Source: Chryseobacterium paludis
GTDB lineage: Bacteria; Bacteroidota; Bacteroidia; Flavobacteriales; Weeksellaceae
Assembly: GCF_025403485.1 (NCBI RefSeq)
Contig: NZ_CP099966.1
Span: 744,001-808,000 of the forward strand
DNA length: 64,000 nucleotides
Direction: 5' to 3'
Positions 53,494 through 61,385 of the stretch are shown one piece after another. The number at the start of each line of letters is the position of its first letter. Within the stretch, counting starts at the first letter, position 1. The position numbers were made by a program, and so were the translations under genes. Below the pieces are notes generated by a model. It saw only the letters and a program-made list of their open reading frames with translations, made no database searches and was not told the origin of the DNA.

Positions 53494-55077
53494 ATGCACG
53501 AATTATTACCTTTCATGTTGGCACTTATTGTGTTAATTGTATTGATCGAAATGCTGGCAGGAAAACTAAAGATTGCCTATCCTATACTTCTTGTTGTTGT
53601 AGGATTACTGATCAGTTTCATTCCGGGATTACCAACGATACAGATAGATCCGAATTTGATTTTTTTCATTTTTTTACCCCCACTTTTATTTGAAGCAGCA
53701 TGGAGTATTTCTTTTAAGGAAATGAAAAAGTGGTGGCGTATTATCAGTAGTTTTGCTTTTGTCGTTGTCTTTTTTTCGGCACTCACTGTTGCTTTACTTA
53801 CCAATTATTTCATTCCTGGTTTTACATTAGCATTAGGATTCTTACTGGGTGGGATTGTATCACCTCCTGATGCTGTGAGTACTGGAGCCATTATGAAATT
53901 TGTAAAAATTCCTAAGGCAACATCGGCTATATTAGAAGGGGAGAGTTTGCTTAATGACGCCTCATCACTTATTATTGTTAGGTTTGCCTTAGTGGCTGTA
54001 GGTACCGGACAGTTTATTTTTCAGACCGCAATTGTTGAGTTTTCATGGATGGTAATTGGTGGTATTGGTATTGGTCTTATTGGTGGTTGGTTATTTATAC
54101 AAGCACATAAAAGGTTACCTACAGATGCACCTTCTGATATTGTATTTACCCTTGTTGAACCTTATTTACTTTATTGGGCCGCTGAACAGGTACACAGTTC
54201 CGGTGTACTGGCGGTTGTAGCGGGCGGTTTACTTTTATCCGGTAATAGGCTTTCTTTTTTAAGCAGCTCCAGCAGGATTAAGGGCTTTAGCTTCTGGGAG
54301 GCTTTAATATTTATTCTAAATGGAATCGTATTTATGATTATTGGTTTAGCCCTTCCTGAAATTGTGAAAGGATTACGGGCTGATGGAATACCTTTAAGTA
54401 AAGCTATTTTTTATGGCGGCTTGGTTACTGCTATTTTAATTGCCACCAGAATGATTTCATCTTATGGAGCAATGATCGCTACAATCTTATTTAGGCCAAG
54501 TGTAACTCCTGGAAGAGGCTTAAGCAGGCGCAGAAGACTTGGGATGCCTTTATTGCTGGGTTGGACAGGAATGAGGGGAGTGGTATCTTTGGCTGCTGCC
54601 TTATCTATTCCTTTGGCTTTGCCTAATGGGGAGCCTTTCCCACACCGAAACCTTATTTTATTTATCACATTTACCGTTATCTTACTGACTCTTTTAATTC
54701 AGGGGCTTACGCTTCCGTATTTTATTAAACGTTCCAAACTCTTTGATTATGGCAGGGAACTGTCTGAAGATGATGCAAAGATGAAAGTAAAAAACCACCT
54801 TGTGGTAGAAACGATACGGGTGCTGAAAGAGAAACAAAAAAAAGGTCTCTATAACGATCCTCATCTGCAAAAAATGATTGATCAGTGGGAATATAAAATA
54901 AGTCAACCTGAGCATTTGAGAATGACAGAATCTGCCAAACAAAATTATTTAGAACTATTGGAAGGTCAACGCCAGTTCGTAGCAGGCCTCAAGGATGATC
55001 CTGAATTACACGAAGAATATATAAACTGGCAAATCTATCAGATCGATTTAGAAGAAGAACGGATAAGACTTTTATAA
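53494..55077 (+). CDS. Na+/H+ antiporter of the CPA1 family
   Basis: 527 residues with about 12 transmembrane helices. Characteristic motifs are GGIVSPPDAVSTGAIMKFVKIPK, ILEGESLLNDASSLIIVRFAL (the ND pair of NhaP/NHE antiporters), GWLFIQAHKRLPTDAPSDIVF and WTGMRGVVSLAAALSIPLAL. A C-terminal cytoplasmic tail of about 110 residues is helical and acidic (ELSEDDAKMKVKNHLVVETI). Likely sodium or potassium/proton exchange in the inner membrane. Single gene with a terminator. Confidence 0.93.
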   Translation: MHELLPFMLALIVLIVLIEMLAGKLKIAYPILLVVVGLLISFIPGLPTIQIDPNLIFFIFLPPLLFEAAWSISFKEMKKWWRIISSFAFVVVFFSALTVALLTNYFIPGFTLALGFLLGGIVSPPDAVSTGAIMKFVKIPKATSAILEGESLLNDASSLIIVRFALVAVGTGQFIFQTAIVEFSWMVIGGIGIGLIGGWLFIQAHKRLPTDAPSDIVFTLVEPYLLYWAAEQVHSSGVLAVVAGGLLLSGNRLSFLSSSSRIKGFSFWEALIFILNGIVFMIIGLALPEIVKGLRADGIPLSKAIFYGGLVTAILIATRMISSYGAMIATILFRPSVTPGRGLSRRRRLGMPLLLGWTGMRGVVSLAAALSIPLALPNGEPFPHRNLILFITFTVILLTLLIQGLTLPYFIKRSKLFDYGRELSEDDAKMKVKNHLVVETIRVLKEKQKKGLYNDPHLQKMIDQWEYKISQPEHLRMTESAKQNYLELLEGQRQFVAGLKDDPELHEEYINWQIYQIDLEEERIRLL

Positions 55078-55080
55078 TAG

Positions 55081-55105
55081 AATATCCAATCATTGATTGG
55101 ATATT
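55081..55105. terminator. Terminator after the antiporter gene
   Basis: AATATCCAATC pairs perfectly with GATTGGATATT around a 3-base loop and runs into TTTGGTTT. It lies four bases after the antiporter stop and before the convergent isochorismatase-type gene (55120). Confidence 0.8.
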
Positions 55106-55119
55106 TTGGTTTATCGTTA

Positions 55120-55674
55120 TTAAATTTCATTTAAATATTCATCCGTGTTTTTAACCGTAGAATAAAAGTAGCTTAATGCTGCCAGGAAAGATTTGTGTAC
55201 TTCGCCAGCCGCGACATTTTGCCCTTGGATCTCGAGATCTTTTGTTGCACAGGCATCACCAATTAACGTACAGGTAAAATCAAAATCTTTTGCTGCTCTG
55301 GTCGTTGAATCAACACACATATGTGTCATCATACCGCAAATGACCAATTCTATGATCTCATTTGTTCTGAGATACTCGAGCAAGTCTGTTTGATGAAAGC
55401 TGTTAGGGTAATTTTTAACAATTATTTTCTCTCCATCTATTGGGGTTACATTTTCATGGATCTCGACACCTTTAGTATGGGGGATGAAAAATGTCGAGCC
55501 GGCTCTGGTTGAAAAATGTTGAACATGAATAACAGGAAGTGATTTCCTCCTGAAATTCTCCAATAATTTTTTAGCATTTACACTCGCTTCAAGGCTTCCC
55601 TGTAAAGCGTTGGCACCGCCCTCAAAATAATCATTTTGAAGGTCTATGATAAGTAATGCTTTTTTATCTTCCAT
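55120..55674 (-). CDS. Isochorismatase-type cysteine hydrolase
   Basis: 184 residues with the catalytic triad D11 (LLIIDLQNDYF), K87 (IIVKNYPNSF) and C120 (VICGMMTHMCVDSTTRAA). The cis-peptide GMMTH lies before the cysteine as usual. Cytoplasmic. Family members hydrolyse amides or imides (nicotinamide, N-carbamoyl compounds) or isochorismate; which one here is unclear. It lies 36 bases or so after the SnoaL-like gene upstream, perhaps in one unit. Confidence 0.92.
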   Translation of the reverse strand: MEDKKALLIIDLQNDYFEGGANALQGSLEASVNAKKLLENFRRKSLPVIHVQHFSTRAGSTFFIPHTKGVEIHENVTPIDGEKIIVKNYPNSFHQTDLLEYLRTNEIIELVICGMMTHMCVDSTTRAAKDFDFTCTLIGDACATKDLEIQGQNVAAGEVHKSFLAALSYFYSTVKNTDEYLNEI

Positions 55675-55710
55675 TTTGTTAATCGTATTTTTTATTAGAT
55701 ATGTGTATTG

Positions 55711-56055
55711 CTAGTCTGTATAAAATGCAAACATTTTATTTACTTTCCCTTCTTCATTTAAAAACATAACCTCCATTGCTTTTTTATTCATGATTGATTG
55801 ATAATAGAGTGCAATAGAATTAATCCCGTACGTTACTTCATAAAGCTCAAAATGCAAGTCCGGCACTTTTTCCAGGGCTTTCTCCCAATACCTTTTAACA
55901 GCTTCTTTTCCTTTCAACGTATCCTCACCAGAAGTAAATGTTTTGATCATGGGCGTTGTGATCTCAATATCATCAGCGTAATGACTTAGTATATCCTCCA
56001 AATCATGAGAGTTCCAGGAATTAATCCACTGAGCGGCAAAGTTCTTAATATCCAT
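55711..56055 (-). CDS. SnoaL-like / NTF2-fold protein
   Basis: Start at the ATG at 56055 (MDIKNFAAQWINSWNSHDLE); the longer frame to 56118 would overlap the hydrolase gene by 29 bases and has a weak start. 114 residues of the NTF2-like fold: first helix with WINSWNSHDLEDILSHYADDIEITTPM, DTLKGKEAVKRYWEKAL, FELYEVTYGINSIALYYQS and a final strand VMFLNEEGKVNKMFAFY. This is a nuclear-transport-factor-2-like domain, with WN-HD for ligand contact. Role unknown. Lies between the large hydrolase and isochorismatase-type genes. Confidence 0.85.
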   Translation of the reverse strand: MDIKNFAAQWINSWNSHDLEDILSHYADDIEITTPMIKTFTSGEDTLKGKEAVKRYWEKALEKVPDLHFELYEVTYGINSIALYYQSIMNKKAMEVMFLNEEGKVNKMFAFYTD

Positions 56056-56089
56056 TATAAGGTTTTTTAATAGATGTGATTTTAATTGA

Positions 56090-58426
56090 CTAATTTGAAG
56101 GACCAGAAAGTTTAACAAAGCTTACATCATCTAAAATAATCGCTCCTTCAGGACTCTTATCAAAAATAAAAGAAATAGACTTCAGACTGTTTAAATCCAT
56201 TGTTGGATATTTTTTTTGAAGGATATCAAGATCAAAATAGAAATAATCCGGAATTGATTCTGCATCTCCATTATCATTAAAAAAGCTAAACTTGGTCAGG
56301 TTCTTTTTCAGCTGAGGTTGCAATGGAGCGCATTCACTCAAAAGAAAACGAACATGTGTGCCTTTTTGATCTGTAAGCTCAATACTAAAGTCGATCGCCT
56401 GTTTTTGCTGATCTCCTTTTACAGGATTTTCCTTTTTATCTTTTTTGTTCTTTTGTTCCTTTTTAGGTGCTACAGAAGGCTCATCACTTTCTGCCAGATT
56501 GAATGCCAATGCTCGTCCTTTTAAATCCTGACCAATATTTTCATTAAAATTAAAGGTATATCTGCCCGGTTTATTTGATGTTTCTTTATGATTCCAGCCG
56601 ATATAGGCTGCCCTGGAAATCTCACTATTCCAGATCAGCTTCTGTTGTGCTTCTCTCCATAAGGTTAGATTTTCTATGTTAATGCTTACACCCTGTAAGG
56701 TTGTAGTAGATAAATTAAGATCTTCCTCATAACGGGCAACAAATAGAGTCTCACTATTTTCAAATTGATTGAAATAAATATGATTGGGAAGCCATTTACG
56801 ACCATAACGGTAATCAACAAAAAGAGGTTTATATACCATTTCTCCTTTTAGATTCACATCTAAAAATGCACTGATATAGACTTTGGCAATCTGTTGCTGT
56901 TCCTTTTCAGGCATCAGATGGGTCATATTAAATTGATTAATATATGGACTGCTTGAATCATAACTTCCCCAGGAAGTATTGAATTGGCCATGGTTAGCCT
57001 GATTGACATATAAGCCAGCTTTAAATCCTTGGTAATCTGATGAATATTGAATTCGTTTGTAAGTAGCGAGGCCACCGTAAGATTGCATATCCATATCATG
57101 AACGCCCTGAATAACGAAATAATTAATGTCCTTTAAAGGCGCTAATATAGATGCGGGTTGGTATTGTCCATCAACCGGAGCAATAGCTACATATGCTTTT
57201 ATATTGAAATTAAAATCAAATACTTCATTAGCGTTATCTGGAAAGTAAGGAAGCTTATTAAATAAAGCAGCATGCGACATCGCTTCACCACCTCTGGAAT
57301 GCCCAATCAAAGCAATCTGATCCATATTGATACGGTTAAAAAATGGATTTGCCGGGTCTTTACTCCATTTTCGCCAGAGTTCAAGGTGTTTAAGCATAAG
57401 CCAGCCACGCGCACCATTTTCATCCTTAAAGCCTTTTTGATCCAGATCAGTAATGCTGGTATTTAAGAAATTTTCGTCTACAGAAGCAACAATATAGCCT
57501 TTACTTGCCAGTAGTTTCCCCAGATAATCATATCCTTCTTCTGACCAATCCTGTGCTAGATGATTGCCGTGAACAATTAATACTAAAGGAGCCTGCCCTT
57601 TAAAATTTTCAGGATACCATACCATTGCATTTAACGGCAATTGGGTCTTGTCGAATCCAAAATATCGGGTACGTAGTTTACCTGAAATACCATCCCATGA
57701 TTTAAGAAGAAGTGACCCGTCAACAGAAGGTGTTATAATACGTGCCTCTTGGCCATAAATTGCCCGATGTTTATCTTTTCCTGATCCATAGGTTAAAAAA
57801 GCAACCTTATATTTACCTGGAAGCGCTGGATTAACAGCTTCAATAGGTGTTGGAAGTTTGCCGGACATTTTATAATTTTTTATAACAGGCTGTACACTTC
57901 CGGCGTATAAATAAAGATAACCGCCTATACTTAATCCTAAAATTCCAATTAAAAGTGAAAGGCTAGTGGTTATTTTCTGGCTCAAAGACCATGATGTTTT
58001 AGATTTTGATTTTGATTTCCAGTAAAATAATGCTCCAAAAGTGAGTGCAGGAAATAGGATAAGAAAAATGACAAGCACCCAACGGAAAGTAGTAGTGATT
58101 AGAATTAAATAAAAGAAAAAGAATAATAAAAAACCTATAGCCTGCCTGAAGTTTGGGGGTGTTTTGCCGATTAAACCGGCTATCCAGCTAAGTATACAGC
58201 CTATAAAATAACTTACTAAAAAGGAAATCAGTATAAACAAAATGAAATTACCAAAACCTATAGCCGGTAAAAATTTGTCAGCCGATACCAAAATAAAAAA
58301 GATGACTGAACTGATAAGAATGCCAAAGCCAGCGGCTTTTAATGTTGCTCGGTTAGGAGTTACTGAAGCTTTTAATGGTTGAAGCCATTTTTTTAATTTT
58401 TTCCATAGTTGATTGTCTTCGTTCAT
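56090..58426 (-). CDS. Large membrane-anchored alpha/beta-hydrolase, 778 aa
   Basis: The N-terminal 175 residues hold about five transmembrane helices (GFGILISSVIFFILVSAD, ILFILISFLVSYFIGCILSW, FLLFFFFYLILITTTFRWVL, IFLILFPALTFGALFYW, LSLLIGILGLSIGGYLYLY). Residues about 190-560 form an alpha/beta-hydrolase: PLVLIVHGNHLAQDW, ASKGYIVASVDENFL, nucleophile S377 in IALIGHSRGGEAMSHA and a late histidine in NQANHGQFNTSWGS. This block resembles chlorophyllase / PET-hydrolase-like proteins. A C-terminal beta domain (about 580-778) ends in SIPDYFYFDLDIL and ISFIFDKSPEGAIILDDVSF, a jellyroll-like fold. Combination and exported topology suggest an envelope esterase; the substrate is unknown. Confidence 0.82.
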   Translation of the reverse strand: MNEDNQLWKKLKKWLQPLKASVTPNRATLKAAGFGILISSVIFFILVSADKFLPAIGFGNFILFILISFLVSYFIGCILSWIAGLIGKTPPNFRQAIGFLLFFFFYLILITTTFRWVLVIFLILFPALTFGALFYWKSKSKSKTSWSLSQKITTSLSLLIGILGLSIGGYLYLYAGSVQPVIKNYKMSGKLPTPIEAVNPALPGKYKVAFLTYGSGKDKHRAIYGQEARIITPSVDGSLLLKSWDGISGKLRTRYFGFDKTQLPLNAMVWYPENFKGQAPLVLIVHGNHLAQDWSEEGYDYLGKLLASKGYIVASVDENFLNTSITDLDQKGFKDENGARGWLMLKHLELWRKWSKDPANPFFNRINMDQIALIGHSRGGEAMSHAALFNKLPYFPDNANEVFDFNFNIKAYVAIAPVDGQYQPASILAPLKDINYFVIQGVHDMDMQSYGGLATYKRIQYSSDYQGFKAGLYVNQANHGQFNTSWGSYDSSSPYINQFNMTHLMPEKEQQQIAKVYISAFLDVNLKGEMVYKPLFVDYRYGRKWLPNHIYFNQFENSETLFVARYEEDLNLSTTTLQGVSINIENLTLWREAQQKLIWNSEISRAAYIGWNHKETSNKPGRYTFNFNENIGQDLKGRALAFNLAESDEPSVAPKKEQKNKKDKKENPVKGDQQKQAIDFSIELTDQKGTHVRFLLSECAPLQPQLKKNLTKFSFFNDNGDAESIPDYFYFDLDILQKKYPTMDLNSLKSISFIFDKSPEGAIILDDVSFVKLSGPSN

Positions 58427-58464
58427 GATATATGGTGATTGGTGTTTAGATTTAATCCTTCTTG

Positions 58465-59244
58465 CTATTCTTTTGAACTTAATTCATGGAAATATCTGGG
58501 ATCCGGATATTTAAATACGAAATCCAATTCTGAAATTAATTTAGAAGATGAGATTTTTTTCCCTATGGGCTCTCCGATTTCTTTTATACTGTCAATGCTT
58601 TTTTGAGCGTTGATCACTTCTGATTTTGCAGGATGGAGTGGTGCAACTACATTGTAAATTTTGGATTGTGATTCCTGCTCGATCATTTTTTCAATTACCG
58701 AACATACATCAACATAATGAATATGATTAGCAAAAAACTCTAAGTTCGACACATGATACTTGCTTAAAAGTCTGTCACCTCCCATCAGCCCCGCTAATCT
58801 TAGAATGTTAACCTGTGGATATCTGTTTTTTATCGTTCTTTCACCTGAAATATCATCAGGAGATATATTTTCTTCTGTAAATTCCTGGAAAAGATCAGGA
58901 TAAACACCGGTTGAGCTCATGAGGAATATCTGGCCACTAAAATCCCCGATAAAAGAAAGCAAATTTTGAATCCTATTGTACAATGAGCTGGGGCAGCAGC
59001 TTTTTCCAGAAAGTGGAATGGTAATAATTAATACCTCAAGATCATTAATAACCTGCCATTGTCTGTGTTTTTCAGTCAGTAGATAATCAGGGAAGTTTAT
59101 AATATGAGGATGGAAGCCTCTTGATATCAATAGTTCTGCTTTATCCGGAGTCGTCGTAGTAGTATAAATTTCAAAGTTTTCTGAGAGTACTTCGGCAATC
59201 TTTGAACCTAACCAACCACAACCAATAATTCCTGCTTTTTTCAT
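58465..59244 (-). CDS. NAD(P)-dependent epimerase-like (atypical SDR) protein
   Basis: 259 residues. The Rossmann motif is AGIIGCGWLGSKIAEVLSENF (residues 4-24), as in YeeZ-type atypical SDRs with a shortened glycine loop (GCGWLG). Further signature parts are LEVLIITIPLSGK, FLMSSTGVYPD (with a Ser/Thr region) and NHIHYVDVCSVIEKMI. There is no canonical YxxxK. Members reduce or epimerise nucleotide-sugar-type substrates or unknown ones. It lies 38 bases upstream of the large hydrolase gene on the same strand and may be co-transcribed. Confidence 0.85.
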   Translation of the reverse strand: MKKAGIIGCGWLGSKIAEVLSENFEIYTTTTTPDKAELLISRGFHPHIINFPDYLLTEKHRQWQVINDLEVLIITIPLSGKSCCPSSLYNRIQNLLSFIGDFSGQIFLMSSTGVYPDLFQEFTEENISPDDISGERTIKNRYPQVNILRLAGLMGGDRLLSKYHVSNLEFFANHIHYVDVCSVIEKMIEQESQSKIYNVVAPLHPAKSEVINAQKSIDSIKEIGEPIGKKISSSKLISELDFVFKYPDPRYFHELSSKE

Positions 59245-59669
59245 CTATTTAAATAGTTTGAAGTAATAATAATTTGTTTACAACTGATACAACTTTGAAT
59301 ATTTTGCCAATCCTTTTATCAGTTAAATTTTTGATAAAGGTATCATAAACGAATTATTTTTAGAAGAGTGAAAGTAATAAATTTATTTAGTATACAGATA
59401 TCAATGAAAAGTATTTAACTAGACAGAATTAATTATAAAATGTGTAAACTATTGTCTGTCAGTTTGTTAAAAATTTATTTTTTCACGACTACCTGATATC
59501 AGGTAAAGAATTATACACTGCTACAGGTATTGGATCGCGGTCTTTATCGGGATAAATTTGTCCTATAACTTATGAAACAGTAAGTAACATCAGAACCTGT
59601 TCCTATTTTAAATTTTTAGAATAATTCAGGATATAAAGTTATCTAATAGAACACCAAAATAAATACATA
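59245..59669. other. Divergent intergenic region with promoter
   Basis: About 425 bases between the divergent epimerase-like gene and the T9SS cargo gene. It contains the promoter pair at 59530-59560. The rest is AT-rich and shows no coding frame. Confidence 0.4.
59530..59560 (+). promoter_or_regulatory. Bacteroidota-type promoter of the T9SS cargo gene
   Basis: TTG (59530-59532) and TAAATTTG (59553-59560) are separated by 20 bases, matching the TTG-N17-23-TAnnTTTG arrangement. Transcription would start near 59567 and leave a 5' leader of about 100 bases before the ATG at 59670. Confidence 0.5.
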
Positions 59670-60647
59670 ATGAAAAAATTAATCTTTACTTCTTTAATAT
59701 TAATGGGAATTGGGACTGCTGCACAGCCTACTGTAACCAGGCTTGCTCTTGATAAAATTAATGTTACCACTAATGTTTATCATGCTGATGTTTCTACAGG
59801 CACATTAAGTCCTGGACCATCGGGAGCTGGACAGACATGGAATTTTTCTTCTTATGTAGGAACTCCTGTCATAACAACAAAAATTTATCCATGTCCAGGG
59901 CAGACAAATTGTTCAAGATTTCCAACTGCTAACAGACTTTCTGAACTTGTGGGAAGCGATACTTACGACTATTTACTTAATAGCGATGCCGAAGCAACTA
60001 CGATCGGTAATTTTAGTGGAATGGGAAATGTAACCATGACGTATTCAGATCCTTTGATCAACTATAAGTTTCCTGTAAATTATCTGCAGGAGTTTACAGA
60101 TACCTATCAGTTTAGCACACCAGGAACAACTGAAACAGGACAGCAAAGTTTTAAAGTGGATGGTTATGGTACCGTTATCACTCCAAATGGAACCTTTCCC
60201 AATGCGCTTAGAATAAAAAGAATAAGAAATGGATCTCAAGCCAGTGGCGGAGCAACATTTAACTATGTTAATGAGTCCTATCAATGGGTTACTGAAAGTA
60301 ATGGTCCCGTTCTTACTGTCGCATTTAACACCTTTACAATTAATGGTCAGACCACCACTCAACCATCTTTAGCTTATTTTACATCTTCCTCTACGCTATC
60401 TACTGTAGATTTGGATAGCACAAAAGATGAGATTGTTATTTATCCTAATCCGGCAACACAATCTATAACCATAAAATCAAATGAAGACATCAAAAATATT
60501 AACATTATAAGTCTTGATGGAAAAGTTGTTCGAAAAACACCAAATCACAAAATAATTGATGTGGCAAACCTTCCCAATGGAATATACATTGTGCAAGGAG
60601 AGCTTAAAAACGGAAAAACTATTTCGAAAAAAATCAGTAAACAGTAA
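59670..60647 (+). CDS. Secreted protein with T9SS type A C-terminal sorting domain
   Basis: 325 residues. A signal peptide (MKKLIFTSLILMGIGTAAQ) is followed by a beta-rich body (VTRLALDKINVTTNVYHADVS, GPSGAGQTWNFSSYVG) with two cysteines (CPGQTNC). The last 80 residues are the type IX sorting tail: EIVIYPNPATQSITIKSNED, then INIISLDGKVVRKT and ANLPNGIYIVQGELKNGKTISKK, the usual YPNP...G.Y pattern. The body is unlike known enzymes to my eye; the protein is likely released or anchored at the surface. Its promoter and a perfect terminator flank it, so it is a single gene. Confidence 0.9.
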   Translation: MKKLIFTSLILMGIGTAAQPTVTRLALDKINVTTNVYHADVSTGTLSPGPSGAGQTWNFSSYVGTPVITTKIYPCPGQTNCSRFPTANRLSELVGSDTYDYLLNSDAEATTIGNFSGMGNVTMTYSDPLINYKFPVNYLQEFTDTYQFSTPGTTETGQQSFKVDGYGTVITPNGTFPNALRIKRIRNGSQASGGATFNYVNESYQWVTESNGPVLTVAFNTFTINGQTTTQPSLAYFTSSSTLSTVDLDSTKDEIVIYPNPATQSITIKSNEDIKNINIISLDGKVVRKTPNHKIIDVANLPNGIYIVQGELKNGKTISKKISKQ

Positions 60648-60668
60648 TTGTTTTTATTTATGGTGGTG

Positions 60669-60693
60669 AAGTACTATCCCTTGGATAGTACTT
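60669..60693 (+). terminator. Terminator of the T9SS cargo gene
   Basis: AAGTACTATCC pairs perfectly with GGATAGTACTT around a 3-base loop and is followed by TTTTG. It lies about 20 bases after the stop at 60647. Confidence 0.85.
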
Positions 60694-60743
60694 TTTTGTT
60701 ATATATTCTGTGAAATAGAGTAGTGGCCTTGGTAACTGCAGAG

Positions 60744-61379
60744 TTACAACCCATTATCTTTAGCGAATTTTAAAAGCTCAACAACATTCCTAACTCCATA
60801 CTTATTCAGTAAGTTTCTTCTGTGTGTCTGTACGGTGAGATAGCTTAAAAATAGAATGTCAGATATTTCCTGAGTTGATTTTCCTTCCGCTAAAAGCTGT
60901 AGGATTTCCTTTTCCCTTTGGGTCAATCTGGGAACAGTCTTTAGATCATAGATACTGGTCTTTTCAATTATTTTTTCAACCTCATCACTGAATGCTAATT
61001 GTCCGGATGCAGCCTTATTGATGCAGTCTTTAAATTCTTCCATTGAGGCGCTTTTCAACAGATATCCCTGAGCTCCGTTTTTTATCATTTGCAAAATAAT
61101 ACTGCGCTCTGACTGGCTGCTTATTGCTAAAATAATAGTTTTAGGATGTAATTTTTTAATTTTCAGACACAGATCGATGCCATTGATATCAGGAAGAAAT
61201 ATATCCAGCAGGATAATATCAATTTTATTTAGATTGTCATATTTTAAAAGCGCTTCACCAGTTTTAAAACTTTTGACGATCTCTATATCTTCTGAGTTTG
61301 AAAAAAGCAGCTGTAGCCCTTCAGTAATTATGGGATGATCATCAACGATTATTGTTTTATATGGTTTTGTCATAGTCAT
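60744..61379 (-). CDS. NarL/FixJ-family response regulator
   Basis: 211 residues. The receiver domain shows the acidic pair D13-D14 (IVDDHP), phosphoacceptor D59 in IDIILLDIFLPD and switch K in LLKSASMEEF. The HTH is VPRLTQREKEILQLLAEGKSTQEISDILFLSYLTVQTHRRNLLNKYGV, classic LuxR form. Its start lies six bases after the stop of the histidine kinase gene (61386), so they form one two-component operon. Targets are unknown. Confidence 0.94.
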   Translation of the reverse strand: MTMTKPYKTIIVDDHPIITEGLQLLFSNSEDIEIVKSFKTGEALLKYDNLNKIDIILLDIFLPDINGIDLCLKIKKLHPKTIILAISSQSERSIILQMIKNGAQGYLLKSASMEEFKDCINKAASGQLAFSDEVEKIIEKTSIYDLKTVPRLTQREKEILQLLAEGKSTQEISDILFLSYLTVQTHRRNLLNKYGVRNVVELLKFAKDNGL

Positions 61380-61385
61380 CGGAAT

